This document shows positions 1 through 5,083 of a DNA stretch of 7,847 nt, one piece after another. A program made the translations under genes and the position numbers. The notes beneath the pieces were generated by a model, which was not told where the DNA came from, did no database searches, and worked only from the letters and a program-made list of their open reading frames with translations. The stretch covers positions 1 through 7,847 of the forward strand of contig USMP01000052.1 in NCBI GenBank assembly GCA_900555795.1, read 5' to 3'. The DNA comes from an uncultured Eubacteriales bacterium (GTDB lineage: Bacteria > Bacillota > Clostridia > Oscillospirales > Oscillospiraceae). Each line of letters starts with the position of its first letter. Position 1 is the stretch's first letter.

Positions 1-307
1 TAATCCATTGTTGTAAAACCGCATGGGAGGAAATCCCGTATTTGCGGCACATGGCGTCCAGCGACCCTCCTCCGTTTAAATAGTCCTCCACGGCCGCCAG
101 CTTGAGCGACGACGGGTAACTGGTAAAACCCTTTTTCAGATGCAAACCTGCAGGCCCTTCCGTCTGATATTTCCGCAGCCATGCCTGGAAAGTGCTCAAT
201 CGTATTCCTAATTCTTTCCGGATTTGTGTGGAACCCTTACGGATCGCTAGGTAGTCCTCCACAGCCTGAATCTTTAGCTCCGGCGGTATTTTGCCTTTTA
301 AACTCAT
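1..307 (-). CDS. IS3-family transposase OrfA (helix-turn-helix protein), partial
   Basis: This ORF starts at ATG 307-305 and stays open for 102 codons to the left edge, so its 3' end lies outside the window. A good ribosome site (GGAGGGAGC) precedes the ATG. The protein opens MSLKGKIPPELK. It contains two similar helix-turn-helix units, one around residues 12-48 (AVEDYLAIRKGS, then STFQAWLRKYQ) and one around residues 70-102 (AVEDYLNGGGSLDAMCRKYG, then AVLQQWI). This duplicated layout is known from OrfA of IS150-type elements. OrfA binds the inverted repeats and is normally joined to the DDE catalytic OrfB by programmed frameshifting; orfB is not in view. Family assignment is firm; whether the copy is active is unknown. 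Confidence 0.85.
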   Translation of the reverse strand, partial: MSLKGKIPPELKIQAVEDYLAIRKGSTQIRKELGIRLSTFQAWLRKYQTEGPAGLHLKKGFTSYPSSLKLAAVEDYLNGGGSLDAMCRKYGISSHAVLQQWI

Positions 308-347
308 GATAATTGCTCCCTCCGTTTCGACAGTTTTGTTTTTTCCA

Positions 348-373
348 CTGTCTACTTTAGAGGGAGCATATCA
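348..373 (-). repeat. IS terminal inverted repeat (left end)
   Basis: Read on the minus strand, the tip begins with TG and carries CTCCCTCT followed by AAAGTAGACAG, ending where the AT-rich internal leader starts. The partner repeat is outside the window, so the exact length of the repeat is inferred from the family pattern and not from a match. Confidence 0.6.
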
Positions 374-400
374 TTTTACTCAGCCGCCGCTTTTAATAAA

Positions 401-610
401 TCAATTTTGCTCGTCAACGATTTCCATAATGTCTCCGGGTTGGACATTCAGAGCAAGACATATTTTTAAGATAACTTCGGTTGTTACCGTTTCCCCCTTT
501 GTCAGTTTTGCAAGGGTAGGGGAAGAAATATGAGCTTCCGTGAGCAGATCGGTTTTCTTCATATTCCTTCTCTGCAAAATGTCAAAGAGCTTATAATACT
601 TAATCAGCAT
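401..610 (-). CDS. Small XRE/Cro-type helix-turn-helix regulator
   Basis: A 69-residue protein that is almost entirely one Cro/C1-type DNA-binding domain. It opens MLIKYYKLFDILQRR, has the recognition-helix region SSPTLAKLTKGETVTTEVILKI at about residues 29-50, and closes LNVQPGDIMEIVDEQN, the usual ending of short stand-alone XRE regulators. The start at 610-608 is supported by AAAAAGGAGAG 8-10 bases upstream and by a near-consensus promoter further upstream. Two matching dyads lie between it and a divergent promoter, so it probably represses that promoter and perhaps modulates its own. The gene looks intact although an IS lies only 27 bp past its stop. In the original context it probably controlled the recombinase whose first codons survive at 792. 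That role is inferred from layout. Confidence 0.85.
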   Translation of the reverse strand: MLIKYYKLFDILQRRNMKKTDLLTEAHISSPTLAKLTKGETVTTEVILKICLALNVQPGDIMEIVDEQN

Positions 611-634
611 TTCACCACTCTCCTTTTTGAAGGA

Positions 635-663
635 AGTATATACTAAAATTCTGTTTTTGTCAA
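635..663 (-). promoter_or_regulatory. Sigma-70 promoter for the XRE gene
   Basis: On the minus strand the -35 is TTGACA (663-658) and the -10 is TATACT (640-635), separated by exactly 17 bp. The expected transcript start is near 628, about 18 bases before the ATG. Because the IS follows in the same direction, this transcript could continue into the transposase gene. Confidence 0.8.
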
Positions 664-673
664 CTAATTTATA

Positions 674-687
674 TTAGCTTAAACTAA
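674..687. promoter_or_regulatory. Operator-like dyad O1
   Basis: TTAGCTTAAACTAA has half-sites TTAGC and ACTAA (one mismatch to symmetry) with a 4-bp centre. It lies 11 bp upstream of the -35 of the leftward XRE promoter and 21 bp upstream of the rightward -35. It matches dyad O2 in arms and spacing, which suggests that one dimeric protein, probably the neighbouring XRE regulator, binds both. Confidence 0.55.
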
Positions 688-707
688 GAAAAAATTTATA
701 TTCGCTA

Positions 708-736
708 TTGACATAAATCTTAGCGTATGCTAATAT
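708..736 (+). promoter_or_regulatory. Near-consensus sigma-70 promoter, rightward
   Basis: The -35 is TTGACA (708-713) and the -10 is TAATAT (731-736), with a 17-bp spacer. Transcription should start near 743 and read the truncated recombinase ORF at 792. Beyond the breakpoint it would continue antisense into the mgtA remnant, because no terminator is visible just downstream. Confidence 0.8.
720..733. promoter_or_regulatory. Operator-like dyad O2 overlapping the rightward -10
   Basis: TTAGCGTATGCTAA is a perfect 5-bp inverted repeat (TTAGC/GCTAA) around a 4-bp centre. It covers the end of the spacer and the first three bases of the -10 of the rightward promoter, so a protein bound here should block RNA polymerase. 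Its arms match those of O1, 46 bp away centre to centre. Confidence 0.65.
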
Positions 737-791
737 TGCATCAAGCAAAGCGAATTTTTGATTTGTTATCGTTTCTAAAGGAGGAACAAAA

Positions 792-857
792 ATGGCTTCT
801 GCGAAAGAAATCACAAACAAAGACGGAGTTGTGTATCCTCTTCATCGGCAGGAATAA
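792..857 (+). pseudogene. Truncated 5' end of a probable tyrosine recombinase (integrase)
   Basis: A strong ribosome site (AAAGGAGG, 777-784) sits 7 bases before ATG 792 and just downstream of the operator-controlled promoter, so this is a real gene start. The first residues, MASAKEITNKDGVV, resemble the N-terminal arm region of tyrosine recombinases carried by clostridial integrative elements. After about 13-14 codons the sequence becomes the reverse complement of the mgtA gene, and the ORF stops after 21 residues at TAA 855-857. The gene was therefore cut at roughly 829-836. The integrase identification rests on few residues, the XRE-controlled layout and family memory. It could instead be another gene of a mobile element. 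Confidence 0.5.
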
Positions 858-2355
858 TCTGGTTTTGCTGTCCTACATTTTTTCGTGCAACGGCGATGAC
901 CTTCACACCGTCCTGGAGCATCTCATCTACCACAGAGGATGCGCTCTGCATCCCGCCTTTCTCTATCGGCAGAATTTCATCCCGATACTCCACATGGCTG
1001 CAACGGGCCACGATGTGGGAGATATCCCCTTTCATAATGAGTTGACTTTCTCCGTTTTTGTCTGTCACAAGAGTGCTGACAAACTTGCGGGCATAGTCAA
1101 AGAGAATCTCGTCTATTTTTTGATACTGAGTGAGCAAATCAGTGTAATGCGTCTCGCGTCCCGGCATAGTCTGACAGGCAAGAATCGCGTTATCAATTGG
1201 ATTGCGTACGCCGGAATGGTAGAAGCTGTTTAAGAAAGCCAAATCCAGCACTTCGCTGCTTTCGTTGCCGAGTACGTCCATGTAATATTCCAGCAGGATG
1301 CTTTCATTGGTCAGCGTTCCAGTCTTGTCCATGCAAAGCACATCCATGCTGCCAAAACCCTGCATGGCATTGATATCTTTGATGATGGTCTGCTTGCGGC
1401 TCATGGTAAGACTGCCCCTTGCAAGACAGGCGGTAATAACCATTGGCAGCATCTCCGGCATCAGTCCTACAGCTACCGACAGCGCAAAAGCAAAGGATTC
1501 CAGCCATTTCCCACCTGTGATACCGAGAAGCACGAACACAATGGGAATCAGCACCGCAATAAAGCGGAGCATGACCCAGGCGATGGAATTGGCACCCTTT
1601 TGAAAGGATTTTTTATCATCAGAACCAGGTTTTGCAAAGCTACCGTAGAGCGTGTCCTTTCCGACCGCCAGCACGATACCCTCGCCTTTACCGCTGATGA
1701 CCGTTGTTGCCATAAAAGCAAGGTTTTCAAGCTGGGTCAGCGTTTCCAAGCTGCTGTAACTGAGGGCGTGGCAGTTCTTTTCCAAAATGGCGCTTTCGCC
1801 CGTTATGGCTGCCTGTGAGATGAACAGGTCGGTGACCTCTGTCAGCCGGATATCCGCCGGAACACGGTCACCCGCAGAGAGCAGAACAATATCCCCCACC
1901 ACCAATTCTTCCGCAGGTATTTCTATGAGTTCTCCTTCTCGCTTTACAGTGATACTTTCATGAATCAGCCGGTCAAGCTGCTGCGCCGCGTTCTTTGCCC
2001 GGAGTTCCTGAATCAGACGGATTGCACCACTAATTAGGATCATGGAAAAGATAATGATGGCAGTAGTGGCATTTCTGGCGAAGTTGGAGACGAGAAAAAC
2101 GTCCGTCACCAACGAAATAATACCCAGGATAAAGAGAATTATATTGAACGGATTGATAAAAGCCCGCCGCAACCGGCGTATTGTCGTATCATTTTTTCGC
2201 TCCGCAAAGCTGTTTGCACCATATTTTTCCCTCATCGCCTCGACCTGTTCATGAGACAGGCCATCCGGTGATGCTCCAATATCTTGATATATTTGTGATG
2301 CCTCACGGTAAGCGTATTTTTTGATACGACTGTCAAACAGTGTTGTTTTTGACAC
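811..2355 (-). pseudogene. mgtA: Mg2+-transporting P-type ATPase (MgtA type), 3'-truncated
   Basis: MgtA-type P-type ATPases (class IIIB) import Mg2+ across the cell membrane and are about 900 residues long; only the first ~506 residues remain. Visible parts in order are: the N-terminal region; membrane helices at about 68-88 and 97-113; the actuator domain with TGES at 185-188; helices at about 261-280 and 285-308 with the ion-site motif PEMLP (300-304); the phosphorylation motif DKTGT with Asp343; and a nucleotide domain with KG at 442-443. The P-domain TGD and GDGxND motifs and the last six membrane helices are missing. The final eight residues (DTQLRLCL) are mostly antisense reading of the recombinase fragment. 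The start is GTG 2355-2353, with AAAGGAGG upstream. The product should not transport. Confidence 0.88.
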
Positions 2356-2496
2356 GGGACAGTCCCTCCTTTAGCAATACAGATAAAATTATTTTAACAT
2401 TGTACCGTGAAAACACCATGTCTATATTCTTGCTTTTTTCTTGCATTTTCATCAGTTGTTTGTTCTGTACATTTTCACCTTTTTGTTTCCCAAGGC
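2356..2496. other. AT-rich upstream region of mgtA
   Basis: This 141-bp stretch holds the ribosome site for the GTG start of mgtA and AT-rich sequence that may contain its promoter. I could not pick out a convincing -35/-10 pair or a magnesium-sensing leader. Its left neighbour is mgtA; its right edge abuts the broken end of the response-regulator gene near 2500, so some original upstream sequence may be lost. Confidence 0.5.
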
Positions 2497-2782
2497 TTAA
2501 GCATCGGCGCCCAGGGTCAGACCGGTAATTTTATCGATCTCACCGTCCTTGGCTGTCAACATAATAACCGGGTAGGTGTGTGCTGCCCAAATATGCCGGC
2601 AGACCGTGAATCCGTCCAGGTCCGGCAGCATGATATCCAGCCAGTTCCGCCGTATCTATACAGGCCAAAGCTTCTTTTGCGGAATAGAACTTAAAAACCA
2701 CGTAATTTTCGTTGGAGAGATACACTTCTATAAGATCGGCAATCTCATGCTCATCGTCCACCACCAGTATTTTTTCAGGCAT
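2497..2782 (-). pseudogene. VanR-like response regulator, frameshifted and truncated
   Basis: The gene starts at ATG 2782-2780 behind GGGAGGAGGT. Its first frame reads MPEKILVVDDEHEIADLIEV and on to ACIDTAEL, with the acidic pair Asp9-Asp10 of a receiver domain. At about 2636-2646 the frame breaks. From there the next frame continues the same domain: [11 protein letters not shown] (phospho-acceptor Asp), then [12 protein letters not shown] (conserved Lys) and [12 protein letters not shown], followed by TAA at 2499-2497. These are the receiver features of VanR-type OmpR-family regulators, which should continue into GADDY and a DNA-binding domain, together about 230 residues. Both the second half and the partner sensor kinase are absent. 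VanR-like regulators are not all linked to glycopeptide resistance, and no such genes are visible here. Confidence 0.8.
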
Positions 2783-3087
2783 CACAAGACCTCCTCCCTT
2801 CGCATATTGCAGCAAAAAAAACATTTGGATTTATAGAGATTCAAATGAGAAACTATTAAGATTTTCCTAAAGTCTAAGTCCCCATCCATGCCGCCTGCAA
2901 CCGGAACTTTTCAACACGACTGCCGGAAAGCACACAGAATAATTCAGGTTGACAGCACCGCGTAAGCCGCTGCCCCGCCGTCCCTGTCCGGGGCCGCCAA
3001 AGCATGTCCCCCTTGCCCAGTCTATGTCACAAGCGGTGAAATGGAAACATAGAATGGGACTGTACAGCAGAGACAGGAGGTATTCGT
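2783..3087. other. Intergenic region between the VanR-like remnant and the cupin gene
   Basis: The left third is AT-rich and is the upstream region of the minus-strand response-regulator remnant. The remainder is GC-rich and contains a short hairpin (GCCCCG 2972-2977 with CGGGGC 2989-2994) and the cupin ribosome site AGGAGG near 3075. I found no tRNA, no recognisable riboswitch and no convincing protein. A minus-strand ORF (2867-3106) has no ribosome site and no family resemblance I can name. Confidence 0.5.
2856..2870. promoter_or_regulatory. Possible binding dyad upstream of the VanR-like remnant
   Basis: On the minus strand the 15-bp stretch TTAGGAAAATCTTAA forms an imperfect dyad (TTAGGA/TCTTAA around three bases) about 75 bp before the ATG of the response-regulator remnant. 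A TATAAA (2835-2830 on the minus strand) could be a -10. Response regulators of this family usually autoregulate, so this may be a leftover operator. The evidence is position and symmetry only. Confidence 0.3.
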
Positions 3088-3519
3088 ATGCGCAAAACAA
3101 ACTCAATTTCCTCTGCCTGTGATTGTGGCCCGGAGCCTTTTGTAGTCAACATTGCCTGTGCCACAAAAGAGAATCCTTTTTACCGCAGGACTCTATGGAC
3201 TGGCTGCCATTTACAGCTCACGCTTATGTGTATTCCGCCCTGCGGCGAGATCGGACTGGAGGTGCATCCTGACGACGACCAGTTCCTGCGGATCGAGGAG
3301 GGCTGCGGCACCGTCATGATGGGCCCCGGGTGCGACGTACTCACATGCCGGCAGCCGGTAGGCAGCGGGGATGCCATTTTTATCCCCGCCGGCACCTGGC
3401 ACAACGTAGTCAACAGAGGGACCGCTCCGCTGAAACTCTATTCTATCTACGCACCGCCCCATCACCCCCACGGGACCCTACACAGGACAAAAGAGGAGTC
3501 AGACAGCAGAAAGGATTAA
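3088..3519 (+). CDS. Single-domain cupin protein
   Basis: A 143-residue soluble protein with one cupin beta-barrel. Motif 2 is textbook: Gly94, Pro100, Gly102, His105 and Asn109 in GDAIFIPAGTWHNVVN. Motif 1 is GEIGLEVHPDDDQFLRIEEG (53-72). In it His60 is a likely metal ligand, but the second His of the usual HxH is Asp62 and the usual Glu falls at Gln65. The tail LYSIYAPPHHPHGTLHRTK is typical of small stand-alone cupins often annotated as mannose-6-phosphate-isomerase-like. The start is ATG 3088, with ACAGGAGGT just upstream. The substrate is unknown; such proteins bind a metal and sometimes a sugar or organic acid. The gene appears to be transcribed alone, ending at a hairpin-plus-T-run at 3584-3633. 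Confidence 0.85.
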   Translation: MRKTNSISSACDCGPEPFVVNIACATKENPFYRRTLWTGCHLQLTLMCIPPCGEIGLEVHPDDDQFLRIEEGCGTVMMGPGCDVLTCRQPVGSGDAIFIPAGTWHNVVNRGTAPLKLYSIYAPPHHPHGTLHRTKEESDSRKD

Positions 3520-3583
3520 GCGTTCCAATGGAGCGTTGACATGCCCCCGGAAGTTTGAAGCGACCCGAACCAGCTGGGCAAAT

Positions 3584-3633
3584 AAGGCCGCGATTTTGAT
3601 GCCAAACGTATCGAAGCCGCGGCCTTTGTTTTT
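3584..3633 (+). terminator. Probable rho-independent terminator after the cupin gene
   Basis: A perfect 9-bp stem pairs AAGGCCGCG (3584-3592) with CGCGGCCTT (3618-3626) and is followed by TGTTTTT. The loop is long (25 bases) but can fold a little internally. It lies about 65 bp past the cupin stop codon. Confidence 0.6.
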
Positions 3634-3826
3634 GCTCCGCCCTACCGCGCACAGGCTGCAGCCGGTATGTCCGGAACGCAGCCTATTCTCGGGTCAGCTT
3701 CCGGTTGGACGGTATGCCTTGTCATTTGTTCAGTGTCCGGTTCCCGCGCAATTGCAAGCGCCCCCTGCCGCACCCCCATTCCGCTCCGTATGCCAATGGG
3801 CGGGCAAATGCCCGGGGAACTTCTCC
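3634..3826. other. GC-rich gap between terminator and ferredoxin-operon promoter
   Basis: About 190 bp are open in several frames on both strands, but no start has a ribosome site and no frame resembles a known protein, so I call no gene. Near the right end is a compact palindrome, CGGGCAAATGCCCG (3801-3814), 12 bp upstream of the -35 of the next operon. It could be a small hairpin or a protein site. Confidence 0.45.
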
Positions 3827-3855
3827 TTGACAAATTTCCGTTTGCATAGTATGTT
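3827..3855 (+). promoter_or_regulatory. Promoter of the ferredoxin/NapH-like/ArsR operon
   Basis: The -35 is TTGACA (3827-3832) and the -10 is TATGTT (3850-3855), with a 17-bp spacer. The transcript should start near 3862, about 30 bases before the ATG of the ferredoxin gene. Confidence 0.7.
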
Positions 3856-3864
3856 AGAAATATC

Positions 3865-3879
3865 TTAATTACTTAATTA
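3865..3879. promoter_or_regulatory. Tandem TTAATTA repeats, possible ArsR operator
   Basis: TTAATTA occurs twice, separated by one C, between the predicted transcript start and the ribosome site. Each copy contains the palindrome TAATTA. ArsR-family repressors usually bind AT-rich symmetric sites at the promoter of their own operon, and the third gene of this operon encodes one. The link is inferred. Confidence 0.35.
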
Positions 3880-3891
3880 TCGGAGGTGTCC

Positions 3892-4098
3892 ATGGTAAAG
3901 GCAAAGAAAATTGCCGTGGTCGGCGGGGAATGCGTAGCCTGTGGCTGCTGTGAAAAGGTGTGTCCAAAGGGCGCCATTCATGTTCACCTCGGCATAATTG
4001 CCCAGGTAAACAGGGAAGCATGCGTTGGCTGCGGCCAATGCGCAAAGGTCTGTCCCGCCGCTGTCATCACAGTTTTGGACCGGGAGGCGTCACAATGA
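3892..4098 (+). CDS. Two-cluster [4Fe-4S] ferredoxin-type protein
   Basis: A 68-residue soluble iron-sulfur protein with two complete cluster motifs: Cys14-x2-Cys17-x2-Cys20-x3-Cys24-Pro and Cys44-x2-Cys47-x2-Cys50-x3-Cys54-Pro. This is the bacterial 2x[4Fe-4S] ferredoxin fold, which carries electrons one at a time. Cys19 is an extra cysteine inside the first motif. I chose ATG 3892 because GGAGG (3882-3886) sits 5 bases before it; an in-frame GTG at 3886 overlaps that ribosome site and is unlikely. There is no signal peptide, so it acts in the cytoplasm. The stop overlaps the next start (ATGA at 4095-4098), so the two proteins are translationally coupled. The probable partner is the membrane protein encoded next, supplying the ferredoxin domain that NapH-like proteins usually carry themselves. 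Confidence 0.9.
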   Translation: MVKAKKIAVVGGECVACGCCEKVCPKGAIHVHLGIIAQVNREACVGCGQCAKVCPAAVITVLDREASQ

Positions 4099-4724
4099 AG
4101 AAAAACTGGTATACATACCTTTGGATTGCCGAATTGCTCTATTGGATTCTTGGCCTGTGCAATATTCTGTTCGCATGGCTTGGGCTGCTGTTTTTTGTCA
4201 TTCCGCTGCTGGTTGCCATCATCGGCGGCAGCAAGGCCTATTGTAACCGCTACTGCGGCCGTGGGCAGCTGTTTGAACTGTTGGGAGGCAAGCTGAAGCT
4301 GTCTCACCGCGGGAACCCACCTGAATTTTTGCGCAGCCGTTGGTTTCGCTACGGATTTCTGGCCTTTTTCATGACGATGTTCGGCCTGATGCTCTTCAGC
4401 ACTTATCAGGTATTTACCGGCGCGCCGCTGAAGCAGACCGTCACACTGCTTTGGACCATCAAGTTGCCCTGGCAGTGGGTGCACGTAGACATGGTGGCGC
4501 CGTGGGTGGCCCAGTTTGCCTTTGGCTTCTTTGGCGTTATGATGACATCCACCGTGCTGGGCCTGCTTACGATGGTTTTCTTCCGTCCACGGTCCTGGTG
4601 TGTGTATTGCCCCATGGGAACACTCACCCAGGGAATCTGTACATACAAGCACCGAAAGGAGGCGTCCCGCTGTGGAGGAAAAAGCGAGGAAGGTTGCGGA
4701 TCTTCTGCGGCTGCTGGCAAATGA
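4095..4724 (+). CDS. NapH-like membrane electron-transfer protein
   Basis: A 209-residue membrane protein with about four hydrophobic segments: residues 8-24, 26-45, 85-107 and 138-163. After segment two comes CNRYCGRGQLF (Cys50, Cys54), and after segment four WCVYCPMGTLTQ (Cys169, Cys172). These paired cysteines on the same membrane face resemble the two cysteine motifs of NapH/NosR/YccM-type polyferredoxin membrane proteins, which pass electrons between quinol or ferredoxin pools and a redox partner. Unlike classic NapH it has no C-terminal ferredoxin domain; that part is the separate upstream gene. The tail after Cys182 is hydrophilic with two more cysteines (193, 201) and looks variable. 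ATG 4095 overlaps the ferredoxin stop; an in-frame extension upstream has no membrane sense and would overlap the ferredoxin gene. The exact reaction is unknown. Confidence 0.8.
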   Translation: MKKNWYTYLWIAELLYWILGLCNILFAWLGLLFFVIPLLVAIIGGSKAYCNRYCGRGQLFELLGGKLKLSHRGNPPEFLRSRWFRYGFLAFFMTMFGLMLFSTYQVFTGAPLKQTVTLLWTIKLPWQWVHVDMVAPWVAQFAFGFFGVMMTSTVLGLLTMVFFRPRSWCVYCPMGTLTQGICTYKHRKEASRCGGKSEEGCGSSAAAGK

Positions 4725-4953
4725 GCAGCGCCTGCTAATTTTGTGCGCACTGATACAGGAGCCCATGGCCGTAGGGAGCATTCACAGGTTCACGCCCCAT
4801 ATCACCGCGTCCGCGCTGTCACAGCACCTGTCGCAGATGAAGGCGGCAGGGATTCTGGATTCTGAAAAACAGGGGATGCATGTCATCTACCGCATTCTGG
4901 ATGAGCGGGTCATCGGCCTGATGGATTTTCTCAAGGCCCACTACTGCTCATAG
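4672..4953 (+). CDS. ArsR-family repressor with two sensor-like cysteines
   Basis: A 93-residue winged-helix protein of the ArsR/SmtB family. Visible are ANEQRLLILCAL (helix 2, Cys25), ITASALSQHLSQMKAAGIL (recognition helix region, about 44-62), the wing SEKQGMHVIYRI (64-75) and a C-terminal helix ending HYCS (Cys92). It lacks the ELCVCDL metal motif of ArsR. The Cys in RLLILC and the Cys near the C-terminus match the positions I know for the BigR/YgaV/SqrR group, which form disulfide or polysulfide bridges when sensing persulfide. I start it at GTG 4672, 9 bases after AAAGGAGG (4655-4662). It overlaps the membrane gene by 53 bp. It probably represses its own operon, perhaps at 3865-3879. Confidence 0.85.
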   Translation: MEEKARKVADLLRLLANEQRLLILCALIQEPMAVGSIHRFTPHITASALSQHLSQMKAAGILDSEKQGMHVIYRILDERVIGLMDFLKAHYCS

Positions 4954-4973
4954 ATCATGGGCTCTTTACTGAT

Positions 4974-5020
4974 GGAGGGCTGTCCCCCGCCAGATGGACT
5001 CCTGCGGGCGGGAGCCCTCC
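4974..5020 (+). terminator. Large hairpin after the ArsR gene
   Basis: GGAGGGCT (4974-4981) pairs with AGCCCTCC (5013-5020), and inside it CCCGCC (4986-4991) pairs with GGCGGG (5007-5012). This gives 14 paired positions interrupted by a three-base bulge, around a 15-base loop. It begins 20 bp after the ArsR stop, but only a weak T-rich stretch follows, so it may stop transcription poorly or serve as a 3' stabiliser. Confidence 0.5.
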
Positions 5021-5053
5021 GTATCCATTTCAATATTGACTGATTGCCAAAGC

Positions 5054-5077
5054 GGGGGCCTGTGCAGCGGGGCCCCC
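5054..5077. other. Short hairpin between convergent operons
   Basis: GGGGGCC (5054-5060) pairs with GGCCCCC (5071-5077) around a 10-base loop. It is the middle of three consecutive hairpins and has no T-run on either side. Confidence 0.45.
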
Positions 5078-5083
5078 CGGAAA

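Larger units (their letters stand above)
1..373 (-). mobile_element. IS3-family (IS150-like) insertion sequence, 5' end only
   Basis: The element's outer end is placed at 373 because the minus strand there begins TGATATGCTCCCTCT and continues into AAGTAGACAG (373 to 348). This is the TG-starting, GTAGACA-containing tip typical of the IS150 subgroup. It is followed by a short leader with a ribosome site and an OrfA start at 307. The element runs out of the window on the left, so orfB, the other inverted repeat and the target duplication cannot be seen. It sits 27 bp beyond the stop codon of the XRE gene and in the same orientation. Confidence 0.8.

Noticed and set aside
291..533. Plus-strand ORF of 80 codons
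   Set aside because: It runs antisense through the IS end and the XRE gene, lacks a ribosome site and has no family resemblance.
727..1233. Plus-strand ORF of 168 codons over the mgtA remnant
   Set aside because: Its start overlaps the -10 and operator of the rightward promoter, and the rest is antisense to mgtA.
2497..2782. Vancomycin-resistance locus
   Set aside because: Only a broken VanR-like receiver is present; there is no VanS, VanH, ligase, VanX or VanY in the window.
2880..3087. Possible riboswitch before the cupin gene
   Set aside because: The stretch is GC-rich with a small hairpin, but I could not find the conserved boxes of a cobalamin riboswitch or any other class I know.
2867..3106. 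Minus-strand ORF between the VanR-like remnant and the cupin gene
   Set aside because: It starts inside the cupin gene's leader, has no ribosome site, and the GC-rich composition alone explains the open frame.
3642..3868. Overlapping ORFs on both strands in the gap before the ferredoxin operon
   Set aside because: No start has a ribosome site, the frames have no recognisable motif, and one runs through the promoter.
3984..4781. Minus-strand ORF of 265 codons opposite the membrane protein
   Set aside because: It is antisense to three genes with clear motifs and ribosome sites, and it has no ribosome site itself.
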